From Nitrospirota bacterium (GTDB lineage: Bacteria > Nitrospirota > Nitrospiria > Nitrospirales > Nitrospiraceae): DNA of 36,956 bases. Both the position numbers and the translations under genes were made by a program. The notes below the pieces were generated by a model. That model saw nothing but the letters and a program-made list of their open reading frames with translations, had not been told where the DNA came from and did no database searches. Below are positions 15,948 through 24,390 of this stretch, in pieces. How positions within the stretch are numbered: the stretch's first letter is position 1; every line of letters begins with the position of its first letter. The stretch covers positions 1 through 36,956 of the forward strand of contig JAHRHE010000013.1 of NCBI GenBank assembly GCA_020027965.1, read 5' to 3'.

Positions 15948-17297
15948 GTGACAGGGATCACCCAGCACCTGCCCTCTGGCCTGAGTTCCGGGAGGCCCAC
16001 ACCTACAGATCCGCCCCCACCTTCCCGCATCCGTTGGGCGATCCTCTCGCTTTTGCTGACGATCAGTGTGGTGACCTACATCGACCGGGTGAATATCTCG
16101 GTGACCGCCCGTCAGATGATGCCCGCACTTGGCCTGACCGACCTGCAGATGGGGAAGGTGTTTTCCGCATTCGTCGTCGGCTATGCCCTCTGCCAGATTC
16201 CGGGCGGCTGGCTTGGCGATCGCTGGGGGGCCCGTCTGGTGCTGACGGTGGCACTGCTGTGGTGGTCCTGCTTCACTGCGCTGACCGCAGTCGCACCTGT
16301 CCTTCCCATTGCCGGTCTGGTGGGCATTCTCGGCTCGCTGATCCTCGTCAGATTCTTGATCGGGGTGGGTGAAGCTGCCGCACTGCCGAACTTCAATCGG
16401 GCGGTGGCCAATTGGCTGGGAACGAACGAGCGCGGGCTGGGCATCGGGATCGCGATCGGCGGGCTCGGCATTGGCTCCGCCATCACGCCTCCTCTGACCG
16501 CCTGGATCATGGTCAATTTCGGTTGGCAGGTTGCCTTCTATGCCTCGGGTTTGCTGGGCATCCTGATCGCCGGACTTTGGTATAGCTATGCCACGGACCG
16601 GCCGCGTGAGCATCCTCATGTGAACGCCGCCGAACTCGCCTTGATTGAAGGAGCAGCCCGTCCAGTGCCCCCAGTGACGTCGGGATCGGTGCCTTGGCTG
16701 GCGATCGCCCGCACCCCTACTATTTGGTGGCTCGTCCTCAGCTATAGCTGCCTTGGCTACGTGGCGTATCTGTACCTGTCCTGGTTTTATCTGTATGTGG
16801 TGAATGTGCGTGGGTTTGAGGTGTTACGTGGTGCGTGGCTCAGCTCGACTCCCTTTCTCGCGATTGTCTTCTTCTGCCCGGTGGGCGGGTGGGTGACTGA
16901 CCGGCTGGTGGGGAGGTTCGGGGTCAACCGAGGGCGTGCCTGGGTCGGGATGAGCGGGATGTTGCTGGCCGCCGTCTCAATCGGGCTGGGGGCTTGGGTG
17001 GACGGGGCCGCGACGGCCATTGCATTGCTGTCACTGGGTGCCGGCTGGCTTTATTTTACGGTCGGGGCCTATTGGTCCTCGACCGTGGACCTCTCGAAGC
17101 CCCACGCCGGAACCCTCTCCGGGCTCCTCAATACCGGCGCCAATGTGGGGGGAAGCCTGTCGCCCATGCTGACCCCGTGGCTTGCCGAGCGCATGGGCTG
17201 GGCCGCCGCCCTCGACGTCGCCGCGGTGGTCGCATTGGTTGGCGCGCTGATGTGGGTGCAAATCAAACCGGGTGACGGACTTCACTCCGAAAGGTGA
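15948..17297 (+). CDS. MFS transporter
   Basis: A 449-residue major facilitator with about 12 membrane segments. An N-terminal proline-rich tail is followed by ISVVTYIDRVNISVTA, resembling the anion:cation symporter family start (T-x-x-DRxxxS). The GDRWGAR loop between helices 2 and 3 is the MFS signature. Substrate unknown; relatives carry organic anions such as hexuronates or phthalate. The GTG at 15948 has GGGAG upstream, while a TTG at 15924 has none, so the former is used. A TATAAT at 15909-15914 is a possible -10 box, but no good -35 is visible. The gene diverges from the AsmA gene. Confidence 0.85.
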   Translation: MTGITQHLPSGLSSGRPTPTDPPPPSRIRWAILSLLLTISVVTYIDRVNISVTARQMMPALGLTDLQMGKVFSAFVVGYALCQIPGGWLGDRWGARLVLTVALLWWSCFTALTAVAPVLPIAGLVGILGSLILVRFLIGVGEAAALPNFNRAVANWLGTNERGLGIGIAIGGLGIGSAITPPLTAWIMVNFGWQVAFYASGLLGILIAGLWYSYATDRPREHPHVNAAELALIEGAARPVPPVTSGSVPWLAIARTPTIWWLVLSYSCLGYVAYLYLSWFYLYVVNVRGFEVLRGAWLSSTPFLAIVFFCPVGGWVTDRLVGRFGVNRGRAWVGMSGMLLAAVSIGLGAWVDGAATAIALLSLGAGWLYFTVGAYWSSTVDLSKPHAGTLSGLLNTGANVGGSLSPMLTPWLAERMGWAAALDVAAVVALVGALMWVQIKPGDGLHSER

Positions 17298-17398
17298 ATG
17301 AGGAATGAAGAACGCCGAAAGAATCAGTGATGCCTGTCTTGTTCAGGTCCCAATCGGGGGCTCTTGCGCTCGGACGCGCTGGCTGCTAGATTTGTGAC

Positions 17399-17926
17399 AT
17401 GTCCGCAACCATGAAATTCCAGAAGAAAAACCCGCGCGCGATCATTTCTACCAGGTTCGGCGAAATGGAGATCAAGTTCTACCCGGATAATGCGCCGAGG
17501 CACGTCGAGAATTTTCTCGCGCTGGCGAAGATGGGGTTTTATGACGGGCTTTCTTTCCACCGCGCACAGCCGGGATTCATGATCCAGGGCGGCGATCCGC
17601 TCAGCAAGAACCCGGATCGCAGCCTCCACGGAACGGGAGGGCCTGGGTACTGGCTGACGCCTGAGCCCAATGACCGCCCGCACAAGCGCGGCGCCCTGTC
17701 CATGGCGAAGCTGCCCCGTGAGAGCAACAGCACGCGTGATTTCAATGACAATGGCTCCCAATTCTTTATCTGCGTGGCGGACGCCGCCGGCCTGGACCGG
17801 ATGTACACCGTCTATGGCGAAGTGATACGCGGCATGGAGGTGGCAGATAAGATCGTCGCCCTGCCGCGCGATGACCGCGACAACCCGCTGGAACCAGTGA
17901 CGATGAAGATTACGGTGAAGGAGTAA
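17399..17926 (+). CDS. Cyclophilin-type peptidyl-prolyl cis-trans isomerase
   Basis: A 175-residue single-domain cyclophilin, which speeds proline isomerisation during protein folding. Active-site features are present: FHRAQPGFMIQGGDP with the catalytic Arg, NGSQFFI, and the loop near the C-terminus. It lacks a signal peptide and is therefore probably cytoplasmic. The insert PLSKNPDRSLHGTGGPGYWL replaces the shorter loop of most bacterial forms. Start ATG 17399; a second ATG at 17411 is possible, and neither has a clear ribosome-binding site. It follows the MFS gene by about 100 bp. Confidence 0.9.
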   Translation: MSATMKFQKKNPRAIISTRFGEMEIKFYPDNAPRHVENFLALAKMGFYDGLSFHRAQPGFMIQGGDPLSKNPDRSLHGTGGPGYWLTPEPNDRPHKRGALSMAKLPRESNSTRDFNDNGSQFFICVADAAGLDRMYTVYGEVIRGMEVADKIVALPRDDRDNPLEPVTMKITVKE

Positions 17927-18017
17927 CGCAGGGTGCGTGGCGAGTGGCACGAGGCTCGATGGGTGGATTGCTGACTATGGACTCTGGCCTCGAACCCCGA
18001 GCCACACTCATGATTTG

Positions 18018-18141
18018 CAGGCTGCTCAAAAAGGTCATCCAACGAGGCCGCAGGGAGCGAGGACCCCGAGGCGTACTTGATTAGTACGTTGAGGGGTACG
18101 AGCGACCGAGAACAAAGTTGGGGGCCTTTTTCAGCAGCCTG
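18018..18141. mobile_element. MITE-like element with terminal inverted repeats
   Basis: This 124-bp element starts CAGGCTGCTCAAAAAGG and ends CCTTTTTCAGCAGCCTG, inverted repeats that match at 16 of 17 bases. The centre has a hairpin around CGTACTTGATTAGTACG. It has no coding capacity and would need a transposase in trans. No target-site duplication is evident. Its right end abuts the stop codon of the MEMO-family gene, and it lies between two convergent genes, where the stem could also terminate transcription. Confidence 0.8.
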
Positions 18142-19404
18142 TTAGTAGAACGCCATGCTCGCAAACGTGACCGTGCTATTAAACTGGTCGGTAATCCCTC
18201 GATCGTAGCGAAGCACTTGCCCTTTCTCCGCTCGAATCAGCTTCAACAGCGTATAGATGGGCGAGAAGCCGCAGATCCGGCGACGGTCCTCCTCCTTCTG
18301 AATGTACTGGGCGAATGCGTCAGGATCCAGGTTCTCCACATGCTTGAGCATCTCCAAATCCGACTGCATGCACCGGTGAAACGAAAAGTCGGTCGGAGGC
18401 TGGGGATCCCCATAACGCATCCCGAGATGCGCCAGGTCGGCGCTCGCCACGATACAGACCTCCCTCCCTGACTCCTCGATCACCTCCTTGAGCGTCCCGA
18501 TAAAGGTTTCGACCATCTGAGCCATTGCGCGCTGCCCCGGTTCGTTCAGACAGGACGGCCCGAATGAACACAGGACGGGAACCATCGTGATGGGATTCGT
18601 GCTGCCGACCGTATGCTGCAGGAAGGGAAGCTGAAACTCGATACTGTGCTCGTTCTTGTGGCTGCTGGCTTCCGAGACAAATTGGCCGCCACCCTTCAGA
18701 CGCAACCGTTCCACCAGCTCACGATCAACGGGGACAGTCCCCAGAGGTGTTTCGAAATCCTTATCCGTGACGGCAAAAAGATTCTTGAGCCCGGCATGGC
18801 AGGTCCCGAGGACCACAAACAGGCTAGGAGACTGGGCTTCTCTCAGCTCCTTGTAGGCCCAGGCATAGACAGGACCGCCCGCTCTGAGTTCATAATGGGG
18901 CGCGACCAAACCTGCAAGTCGCTTTCCCTTGTTCTCCGACGGCATGGTCCCAGGACCCTCACGGGAAGTAAAAAATGATTCAAGTTGAAGTTTAAGTTTC
19001 TCTCCGTCCCCTTCGTAACTCTTGCCTGCAAACACGGCCTTCCGCACCGGAGCTTCAAGGTACGCCGCCACCGCCGATTGCTTGGCCGCCTCCACGCGTT
19101 CTCCTTCAAGAAACAGTTTCTGGTCGAGGTCAGCCACCAATTTGTGCAGACGTGCGGGCATGAAAAATTCCCCGAACCGTTTGAGGTATTCGGCGCCGAT
19201 CTGGTCGAGTGAATGCTGGCCGTCAAAGTACTGCAGCAGATAGAAGTAGGACATCGGGACAAGAAGTTTCTCTGGGGCAAGACCGGTGGGATCCCACAGC
19301 ACGATATACTGCTCGTCCCGTTCCTTGAATGGCGAGAACTGGAGATTGCGCAAGCGCGGGCATTGCGTCACGTGGTTCCTCGACTCTGTCATGGCGTCAT
19401 CCAT
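18142..19404 (-). CDS. MEMO-family protein (AmmeMemoRadiSam B-like) with an extra N-terminal domain
   Basis: A 420-residue protein. The C-terminal 270 residues belong to the MEMO1 family, which has a fold like class III extradiol dioxygenases. Recognisable blocks are APHYELR (in place of PHAGY), GTCHAGL, EHSIEFQLPFLQ and SADLAHLG, which together hold the likely metal-binding histidines. The N-terminal 150 residues (SYFYLLQYFDGQHSLDQIGA) resemble a PqqD-like winged-helix and are not in the core family. In other genomes MEMO is encoded with AMMECR1 and a radical SAM partner; none is here. ATG 19404 is chosen (AGGTGTGAAGTTG upstream); codons at 19413 and 19392 are alternatives. Confidence 0.85.
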   Translation of the reverse strand: MDDAMTESRNHVTQCPRLRNLQFSPFKERDEQYIVLWDPTGLAPEKLLVPMSYFYLLQYFDGQHSLDQIGAEYLKRFGEFFMPARLHKLVADLDQKLFLEGERVEAAKQSAVAAYLEAPVRKAVFAGKSYEGDGEKLKLQLESFFTSREGPGTMPSENKGKRLAGLVAPHYELRAGGPVYAWAYKELREAQSPSLFVVLGTCHAGLKNLFAVTDKDFETPLGTVPVDRELVERLRLKGGGQFVSEASSHKNEHSIEFQLPFLQHTVGSTNPITMVPVLCSFGPSCLNEPGQRAMAQMVETFIGTLKEVIEESGREVCIVASADLAHLGMRYGDPQPPTDFSFHRCMQSDLEMLKHVENLDPDAFAQYIQKEEDRRRICGFSPIYTLLKLIRAEKGQVLRYDRGITDQFNSTVTFASMAFY

Positions 19405-19467
19405 CAACTTCACACCTGCCGCATTCTACCCGCGCGACGATCCGGACCGCAACCCAAGGCCCATCGA

Positions 19468-20220
19468 TCACGAACCATCCGGCGATCGTTCAGTCTGACG
19501 GGTCGTCCACAGGATCAGCAAACCGATTGTGGTCAGCAGGAGCCAGAGTGAGGGACGTCCGTACTGTGGATCGGCGAACACAATCAGGTCTCGCAGGCGC
19601 CCGATCAACAGGGACATACGCGCCATGACCGTGTAACCGAAGGCGGCGCCAAAGGCGATCATGAGGAACAGAATGCCGGTGCGTGCCACCGCCCGACCGG
19701 GGCCGGTATGCTCGACCGAAAAGAAGAAATAAAACAGGACTGAGACGACCCCGATGAGGAGCACCACGGCGTTCAGGTTACTGGCTGGATCCATCAGATC
19801 AACAGTAAAGGTGACGCCTCCACCTTCGACGGCGTAGAACAACGGGCGGACCGTGTCCTCGACCTGTTTGAGAATAAAGGACGAGATGATCCGTGGAATC
19901 GCCAGCCCGGAGCCGACCCCCACGATGAACGCGAAAGCGATGCGAGACAGCCAGGCAACTTTGGGGAAGTACCGCGCAAGCATCAGGATCCCGATCCCGA
20001 TGGGGATCAACAGCGACCACTCGCCTTGCTCCGCAATCGGCATATAGATCAGCCGCACCAGAACTGTGTCGTAGGTTTTCACGACCGTGTACCCAACCGA
20101 GACACCGACATACAGGTGCTCCGCCAGCTTGAACAACGGGTTGTCTTTGTACAGGAAGGTGAGAATGAACAGGGTCAGCCCCGTTGCTACCCATGCGCCG
20201 AGGAGAGTCTCAAACGGCAT
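19468..20220 (-). CDS. Integral membrane protein of an uncharacterised cluster (A)
   Basis: A 250-residue protein with six to seven hydrophobic segments, for example FETLLGAWVATGLTLFILTF, IPIGIGILMLARYF, IAFAFIVGVGSGLAIP and AVVLLIGVVSVLFYFFF. It has a short soluble region near residues 120-140. The ATG at 20220 has AAGGTGG upstream. It is the most distal gene of the six-gene membrane cluster that begins at 26587. No family function is known to me. Confidence 0.7.
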   Translation of the reverse strand: MPFETLLGAWVATGLTLFILTFLYKDNPLFKLAEHLYVGVSVGYTVVKTYDTVLVRLIYMPIAEQGEWSLLIPIGIGILMLARYFPKVAWLSRIAFAFIVGVGSGLAIPRIISSFILKQVEDTVRPLFYAVEGGGVTFTVDLMDPASNLNAVVLLIGVVSVLFYFFFSVEHTGPGRAVARTGILFLMIAFGAAFGYTVMARMSLLIGRLRDLIVFADPQYGRPSLWLLLTTIGLLILWTTRQTERSPDGS

Positions 20221-20235
20221 ACGCGACCACCTTCG

Positions 20236-21078
20236 TCACCGCTGGTCAGCCTGTTTGCGTGAACGCTGGATGAACAGAAAGAAGGTATTGCAGAGGATCA
20301 CCAGAACAATGATCGCGAAATGCGTCGCGGATTGGGCGTCCATGCCGGCCAAGGCCTGGCCCTTGAGTCCCGTGAGCACTTCATACTCCGCTGCGCCGCG
20401 GAGGCCTCCGATCAGGCCGTTGATCTGCCCGCTGCGGAGCAAGGGGTATAGGCCCGGCGCGATCACCCCTGTGCACCCTCCGCCCAACTCAAATTTGTAC
20501 TTGTCTTTTCCAAACACGTACCAGGTTTCAATTCCGGTGGTCCCCGCCGCTAGACTCACCACATAGCTGACGTCCCGCAAGTTGCGCACGCCCTTCAGGA
20601 CTGCCAGGTCTTTGGTGGGTTCGTGGCGGAAATATTCGCTTGGAAAGGCCTTGTACAGATCTTGCCCCATATTAATGACGACTGAACTACCACCCGGACT
20701 CCAACCTAGGAACACATAGTCCCTGCCGCTCACTTTTCCCATCCCATCGGCCACCTGGCTGATTACCTCAGCGGCCATACCGGTGCCGGGAAGCCACAGC
20801 GTCATGGCGATCACCCTGAGGTTTTTTCGAAAGGCGTGGTGGAGAAGGGCGATGGCCTGCGGGTAGAGCTCGGGCTTAGAAGCCGGATCGAAATCCATCG
20901 AGAGGAGGAAGACGGAGCCTGCGGGGAGGGATTCGATCTTATCATAGACACTACGCACTTCCGGCGACACCTTGATGGCCAGACCGACGGGATACAGGAG
21001 TGGCAAGAGAGTACATAGCCCGATCAGCAGAAAAATGATCCGGCGATCAATCCGCAGCATGCGCTCGGCAAACGTCAC
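20236..21078 (-). CDS. Membrane-anchored protein of an uncharacterised cluster (B)
   Basis: A 280-residue protein with an N-terminal membrane helix (IIFLLIGLCTLLPLLYPVGL, about residues 14-33), a 220-residue extracytoplasmic domain and a C-terminal membrane helix (IIVLVILCNTFFLFIQ) followed by RSRKQADQR. The soluble domain has alternating strands and helices (GSVFLLSMDFDPAS, LRVIAMTLWLPG, DYVFLGWSPGGSSVV). This suggests an alpha/beta Rossmann-like fold that could bind a ligand. GTG 21078 is preceded by GGAGGAAG. It lies 15 bp from gene A, probably in the same operon. Confidence 0.7.
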   Translation of the reverse strand: MTFAERMLRIDRRIIFLLIGLCTLLPLLYPVGLAIKVSPEVRSVYDKIESLPAGSVFLLSMDFDPASKPELYPQAIALLHHAFRKNLRVIAMTLWLPGTGMAAEVISQVADGMGKVSGRDYVFLGWSPGGSSVVINMGQDLYKAFPSEYFRHEPTKDLAVLKGVRNLRDVSYVVSLAAGTTGIETWYVFGKDKYKFELGGGCTGVIAPGLYPLLRSGQINGLIGGLRGAAEYEVLTGLKGQALAGMDAQSATHFAIIVLVILCNTFFLFIQRSRKQADQR

Positions 21079-21090
21079 GGCCTTCCTCCC

Positions 21091-21184
21091 GTGACCGGTG
21101 ACAGGTGACGCGTGACGCGTTGATACGCATAGCCCAAGATAGGCATCTTGTCCCTTCCGTTAGTTGTCACCTGTCACCCGTCAC
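21091..21184. repeat. Inverted heptad-repeat array (GTGACnn family), second copy
   Basis: Left arm 21091-21120 has units GTGACCG, GTGACAG, GTGACGC; right arm 21164-21184 has the inverse GTCACCT, GTCACCC. The right arm overlaps the TGA stop of the gene at 21181-21855, so the array runs into the coding end. Same family as 11056-11165. Confidence 0.8.
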
Positions 21185-21855
21185 TCTCTTCCCCCGCCCA
21201 GATAGGCGCGTTCGATTCCGAAAATGATCTTGATAGACAGCGCGATCGCCCCCAAGCTGATCCCGATCAGGATGGCCCGCCGGACCGACGCGTTGAGCAC
21301 GTTCATAATCCATTGCGTGGCATCTCCACTGATCGGCACCAGGTACTCGCCAAGCGGGACTCGTCCCAGCATGACGATCACCGCCGCAACCAGCAGGACA
21401 GCCGCCTCACGGCTCCGTGCGCGGAACGAGCGGTAGGCCGCCGATGCGATGAAGAACGCCAGGATTGCGAACATTGTCCCTTGGAGTGGCACCATCATAA
21501 ACGTGTAGATCCAGCCGAACATGGTCCTCACCCCGTCAATGGTCTCCTTGCCCAGAATCCACTGTTGGAAGGAGAAACTGTAGCCTAGCCCTACCAGGAT
21601 GGTCCCCACCATGCTCGCGTACAGCACACCGCTGTACCCCCACCCAGGCTCCTTCCGCCGGATCTTCCCTGCATGGAGGTGAAAGAGACTGGTGATCCCC
21701 AATACCAACGCAAACCCGCCGATAATCTGGAGCCATTTGGTGACGGTCGTCAGCAAGAGCTCCGAAACGGGATGCGGCACATAGTATTGACAGGCGAAGA
21801 CCACACCCATCGCAAAGGTGATCAGGAGGGGGAGTTGCCGTCTGAGGAAATTCAT
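21181..21855 (-). CDS. Integral membrane protein of an uncharacterised cluster (C)
   Basis: A 224-residue protein with six to seven predicted membrane helices, for example LPLLITFAMGVVFACQYYV, LQIIGGFALVLGITSLFHL, GVLYASMVGTILVGLGYSF and AAVLLVAAVIVMLGRVPLG. Its ATG overlaps the stop of the DUF6754-like gene as ATGA, so the two are translationally coupled. The stop codon lies inside a heptad-repeat arm. No recognised function. Confidence 0.7.
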   Translation of the reverse strand: MNFLRRQLPLLITFAMGVVFACQYYVPHPVSELLLTTVTKWLQIIGGFALVLGITSLFHLHAGKIRRKEPGWGYSGVLYASMVGTILVGLGYSFSFQQWILGKETIDGVRTMFGWIYTFMMVPLQGTMFAILAFFIASAAYRSFRARSREAAVLLVAAVIVMLGRVPLGEYLVPISGDATQWIMNVLNASVRRAILIGISLGAIALSIKIIFGIERAYLGGGRE

Positions 21856-23096
21856 TTCAGATCCCTGAACAGGTCCAGCACGATCGCGGGCATGTCGGTC
21901 GAAAACAACACGCCGATGGTCGCCAGCACGGTTCCCAGCGCCAGGACACCAAGGATGAACGCTTTGCCGAGATCCTGCCCTCGCAAAGTGCCGACCTGAA
22001 TGGGCTCTCGGGAGAGATACGCGCTGGCAGCATAGAGTTCCTCGCCGATGAGCGTGTAGTCGCAGGTCGTCACGAAGAAGGGCAACTGATGGTCGGAGTC
22101 CGTCCCCGCGATCTGGATGGCCCCGGTACTGGCTCCGGTTTCGGTCAGCAGGAGGGATTCGGCGAAATACGAGCCCATGAAGAAGTTAGCGGCCGGCTTC
22201 CGCCTCAGCATGATTCCGTCCACTGCCGCGGTATAGCTGAACTGGTCGGTCGTGATGAAGAAGTTGGAGTCTTCCTTGAAGACGTCCGGCTTCCCTGCCT
22301 CCAGGTATGACTGCTTCGTAATTTCCTGGCACACGGCCATGACGATCGGATCCCGGTGCGGCACCAGCAAGTCAGTCTCGTAGGCAGCAACCCGTTTCGC
22401 TACGCGTCCAAGGATGACGGCGGCCGCAATAGTGGACGGCTCGCTCATGTCTCCAGCGCCTGTCAAGTAGAGGATCGGCTTGCCAAGCTCGGTGGCCCGG
22501 CCGATCGCTTCGTCCACTGCGTCGAGTCCGGGGATCCGTCGCAGGAAGATCTCTCGCCGTTTGGCTGTCCTGATCGAAGCAAACACCAACGAGCCGAACA
22601 ACATGACCAGCACGAGGTTGTTCATCTGATTCCAGTTGACCCAGTTCGGGGCCGGAACCGCCTCGACAGCGCCGCTTTCGACGTGCTCACCGGTTCTCCT
22701 TGCCGCAACAGCGACCTCGTACATGACACCGTTTTTCACCTCGACTTCCTTCGACGATTTGACTTCATACAGATGAAAGGTCTGGGGAGCCGGGCGCGTC
22801 CACCACGGGAGCCTGCTATTGCGCACATAGTGCGTGTCGGATGGGAACGCACCCATGACCTTCATCGCTGATGACGGATCAGATTTCTCACGGAGAAGGA
22901 CCTGGTACTCGACAGTCGGTCCGTCATACCCAGCAGGCGCCCAGACGACGCTCAATCCCCCTCCTGCGTCGCTCGGCGTGTCGAAGACCCGCACTTCCCT
23001 GGGAGCCGAGAGCTCATCCGCGTAGGCGGGCGGACACCAAACGGCGCTCACCACCAGGATCAGGCCAAGCCAATCAACAAATTTCCTGCCACTCAT
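21852..23096 (-). CDS. DUF6754-like membrane protein with Fn3-like extracytoplasmic domain
   Basis: A 414-residue protein with a signal peptide or N-terminal anchor (GLILVVSAVWCPPAYADE). A fibronectin-III-like region of about 120 residues (PREVRVFDTPSD, GLSVVWAPAGYDG, YQVLLREKSD) comes next. A membrane helix (NNLVLVMLFGSLVFASIRT), a cytosolic domain (DAVDEAIGRATELGKPILYL, then TGAGDMSEPSTIAAAVILGR) and a last membrane helix (FILGVLALGTVLATIGVLF) follow. The cytosolic block matches what I recall as DUF6754. ATG 23096 with GGGGAG upstream is preferred; a GTG at 23114 overlaps the previous stop. It is next to genes C and the KOW protein. Confidence 0.7.
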   Translation of the reverse strand: MSGRKFVDWLGLILVVSAVWCPPAYADELSAPREVRVFDTPSDAGGGLSVVWAPAGYDGPTVEYQVLLREKSDPSSAMKVMGAFPSDTHYVRNSRLPWWTRPAPQTFHLYEVKSSKEVEVKNGVMYEVAVAARRTGEHVESGAVEAVPAPNWVNWNQMNNLVLVMLFGSLVFASIRTAKRREIFLRRIPGLDAVDEAIGRATELGKPILYLTGAGDMSEPSTIAAAVILGRVAKRVAAYETDLLVPHRDPIVMAVCQEITKQSYLEAGKPDVFKEDSNFFITTDQFSYTAAVDGIMLRRKPAANFFMGSYFAESLLLTETGASTGAIQIAGTDSDHQLPFFVTTCDYTLIGEELYAASAYLSREPIQVGTLRGQDLGKAFILGVLALGTVLATIGVLFSTDMPAIVLDLFRDLK

Positions 23097-23110
23097 CACT
23101 CCCCACTTCC

Positions 23111-24280
23111 TCACGTTCCTTCGATGATCTCAACGTTGGCTCTGGGAATCACGACGGTGGTATTGTCAGACAAGGTCACTTCCAGCACGCGAACGTGACT
23201 TTCGGTTTCGATTTGCTTCAAGTCCGGCGGAAGTCCCGCTACCGATCCGATCCGACCGAAAAGGGGGTCCCGGATGATGCGGACTTGGTCGCCCAGTCGG
23301 ATCCCAGCGCGTTCGCCTGCAACTGGCCCCTCACCCCTCCCCTCTCCCCGCAGGTGAGAGGGGCTTTCCTTCGGGATGATGATCTCGGGGCGTAGGACAC
23401 CGGCGCGAATCTGCGTGGCTCCGGATACAGATACCTTCTGACCGGCGTGATGCGCCAGCAGCTGAAAGGTTTTCGCAGCCATTGGAATGCTGCCGAATCC
23501 TTCGGTCAATACGAGCGTCAGAGGCACACGCCGCTTGCCGTCAATCAGCACCCGCTCGGTCCCGGTGATGGCGACGCCCAGGTCATAGCCCAATAACTCG
23601 CGAAGATCCTCGTCGTGAATGCCCCCCACGACCAAGCCGGCAATCCCGAGCTCGGCGGACCGCTTCATGCAGGCCGCATCTAAAAAGGCGCCCCCGACGA
23701 CGATCTTGCCTTTCATGTCGGGAGACAATCGGCCGGCGGTCAATGACTCGTCCGGTGATTTTACACCCAGGACCAACTCGCCCCAGGTTTCTCCCCCGAT
23801 CCCGAAGATCCCTTGGACCAGGCTGCATTCGGTCTCCACCGTGAGCCCTTGCGCAGGATGTACCTCAACGACCGCGCCATCTACGTAAGCCAGCAGTTCC
23901 AGCGATCGAGGAGGCTCACGAAGCAGCGCCTGCCCGGTCAGCGTGGAGACCGATTCCAATTTCCCATTGATCGGCGAGCGCACCTCGGTCTTCAACCACC
24001 TGATAAGCGGCTTGTTCTCGGCGATCACGTCATCCTGCCGGACTTCTTGTCCTTCTTTCTTGACCAGATACTCTCGGACCTCGTCCGGAGCGATCCCCAA
24101 CAAATTGGCGACGTTCACCACGTGCACTGTTCCAGCCAATTCGGCCCTGGCCACAACTGTTTGGGACTGAACCCGGTCACCGACACGAACAATCACCTGG
24201 CCGGGTATAGGCAATAACCGCCTCTTGCGGACGATGGTCCGCTCGGTCACCATCAGGCCGGGTGTGTACGCGTGACCCAT
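23111..24280 (-). CDS. Barrel-sandwich-hybrid and KOW-domain protein of the uncharacterised cluster
   Basis: A 389-residue soluble protein with no membrane segment. N-terminal segments VIVRVGDRVQSQTVVARAEL and VRSPINGKLESVSTL, then VDGAVVEVHPAQGLTVETE, have the strand-turn pattern of biotinyl/lipoyl-like barrel-sandwich hybrids (as in RnfC). I see no clear lysine attachment site. The C-terminal part from about residue 326 (GDQVRIIRDPLFGRIGSVAG) is a KOW motif like those in NusG and ribosomal proteins. Just before it, residues 306-324 (SPSHLRGEGRGEG region) are encoded by an inserted palindromic repeat. The gene overlaps neither neighbour upstream; its stop overlaps the start region of the DUF6754-like gene. 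Function unknown. Confidence 0.75.
   Translation of the reverse strand: MGHAYTPGLMVTERTIVRKRRLLPIPGQVIVRVGDRVQSQTVVARAELAGTVHVVNVANLLGIAPDEVREYLVKKEGQEVRQDDVIAENKPLIRWLKTEVRSPINGKLESVSTLTGQALLREPPRSLELLAYVDGAVVEVHPAQGLTVETECSLVQGIFGIGGETWGELVLGVKSPDESLTAGRLSPDMKGKIVVGGAFLDAACMKRSAELGIAGLVVGGIHDEDLRELLGYDLGVAITGTERVLIDGKRRVPLTLVLTEGFGSIPMAAKTFQLLAHHAGQKVSVSGATQIRAGVLRPEIIIPKESPSHLRGEGRGEGPVAGERAGIRLGDQVRIIRDPLFGRIGSVAGLPPDLKQIETESHVRVLEVTLSDNTTVVIPRANVEIIEGT
23327..23364. repeat. Palindromic repeat inside a coding region
   Basis: GCCCCTCACC ... GGTGAGAGGGGC form an inverted repeat enclosing CCCTCCCCTCTCCCCGCA. This type of CCCTC/GAGGG repeat is normally intergenic. Here it is in frame and adds GRGEG-type residues between the two domains of the KOW protein. 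Confidence 0.7.
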
Positions 24281-24289
24281 AGCAAAGAA

Positions 24290-24390
24290 CTTATGGCATA
24301 TGGCTAATGGCTAATGGCAAATAAAGAATGAGACATGGCCGAGCACGATCAGGCTCCGGCCATATGCTATGGGCCATAAGCTATTAGCTC
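24290..24390. repeat. Inverted heptad-repeat array (ATGGCTA family)
   Basis: Left arm 24290-24320 has 7-bp units GGCATAT, GGCTAAT, GGCTAAT, GGCAA; right arm 24358-24390 has related inverse units GGCCATATGCTATGGGCCAT and CTATTAGCTC. The right arm contains the TAA stop of the MutL-like gene (24384-24386). It fills the spacer before the KOW gene. Confidence 0.8.
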
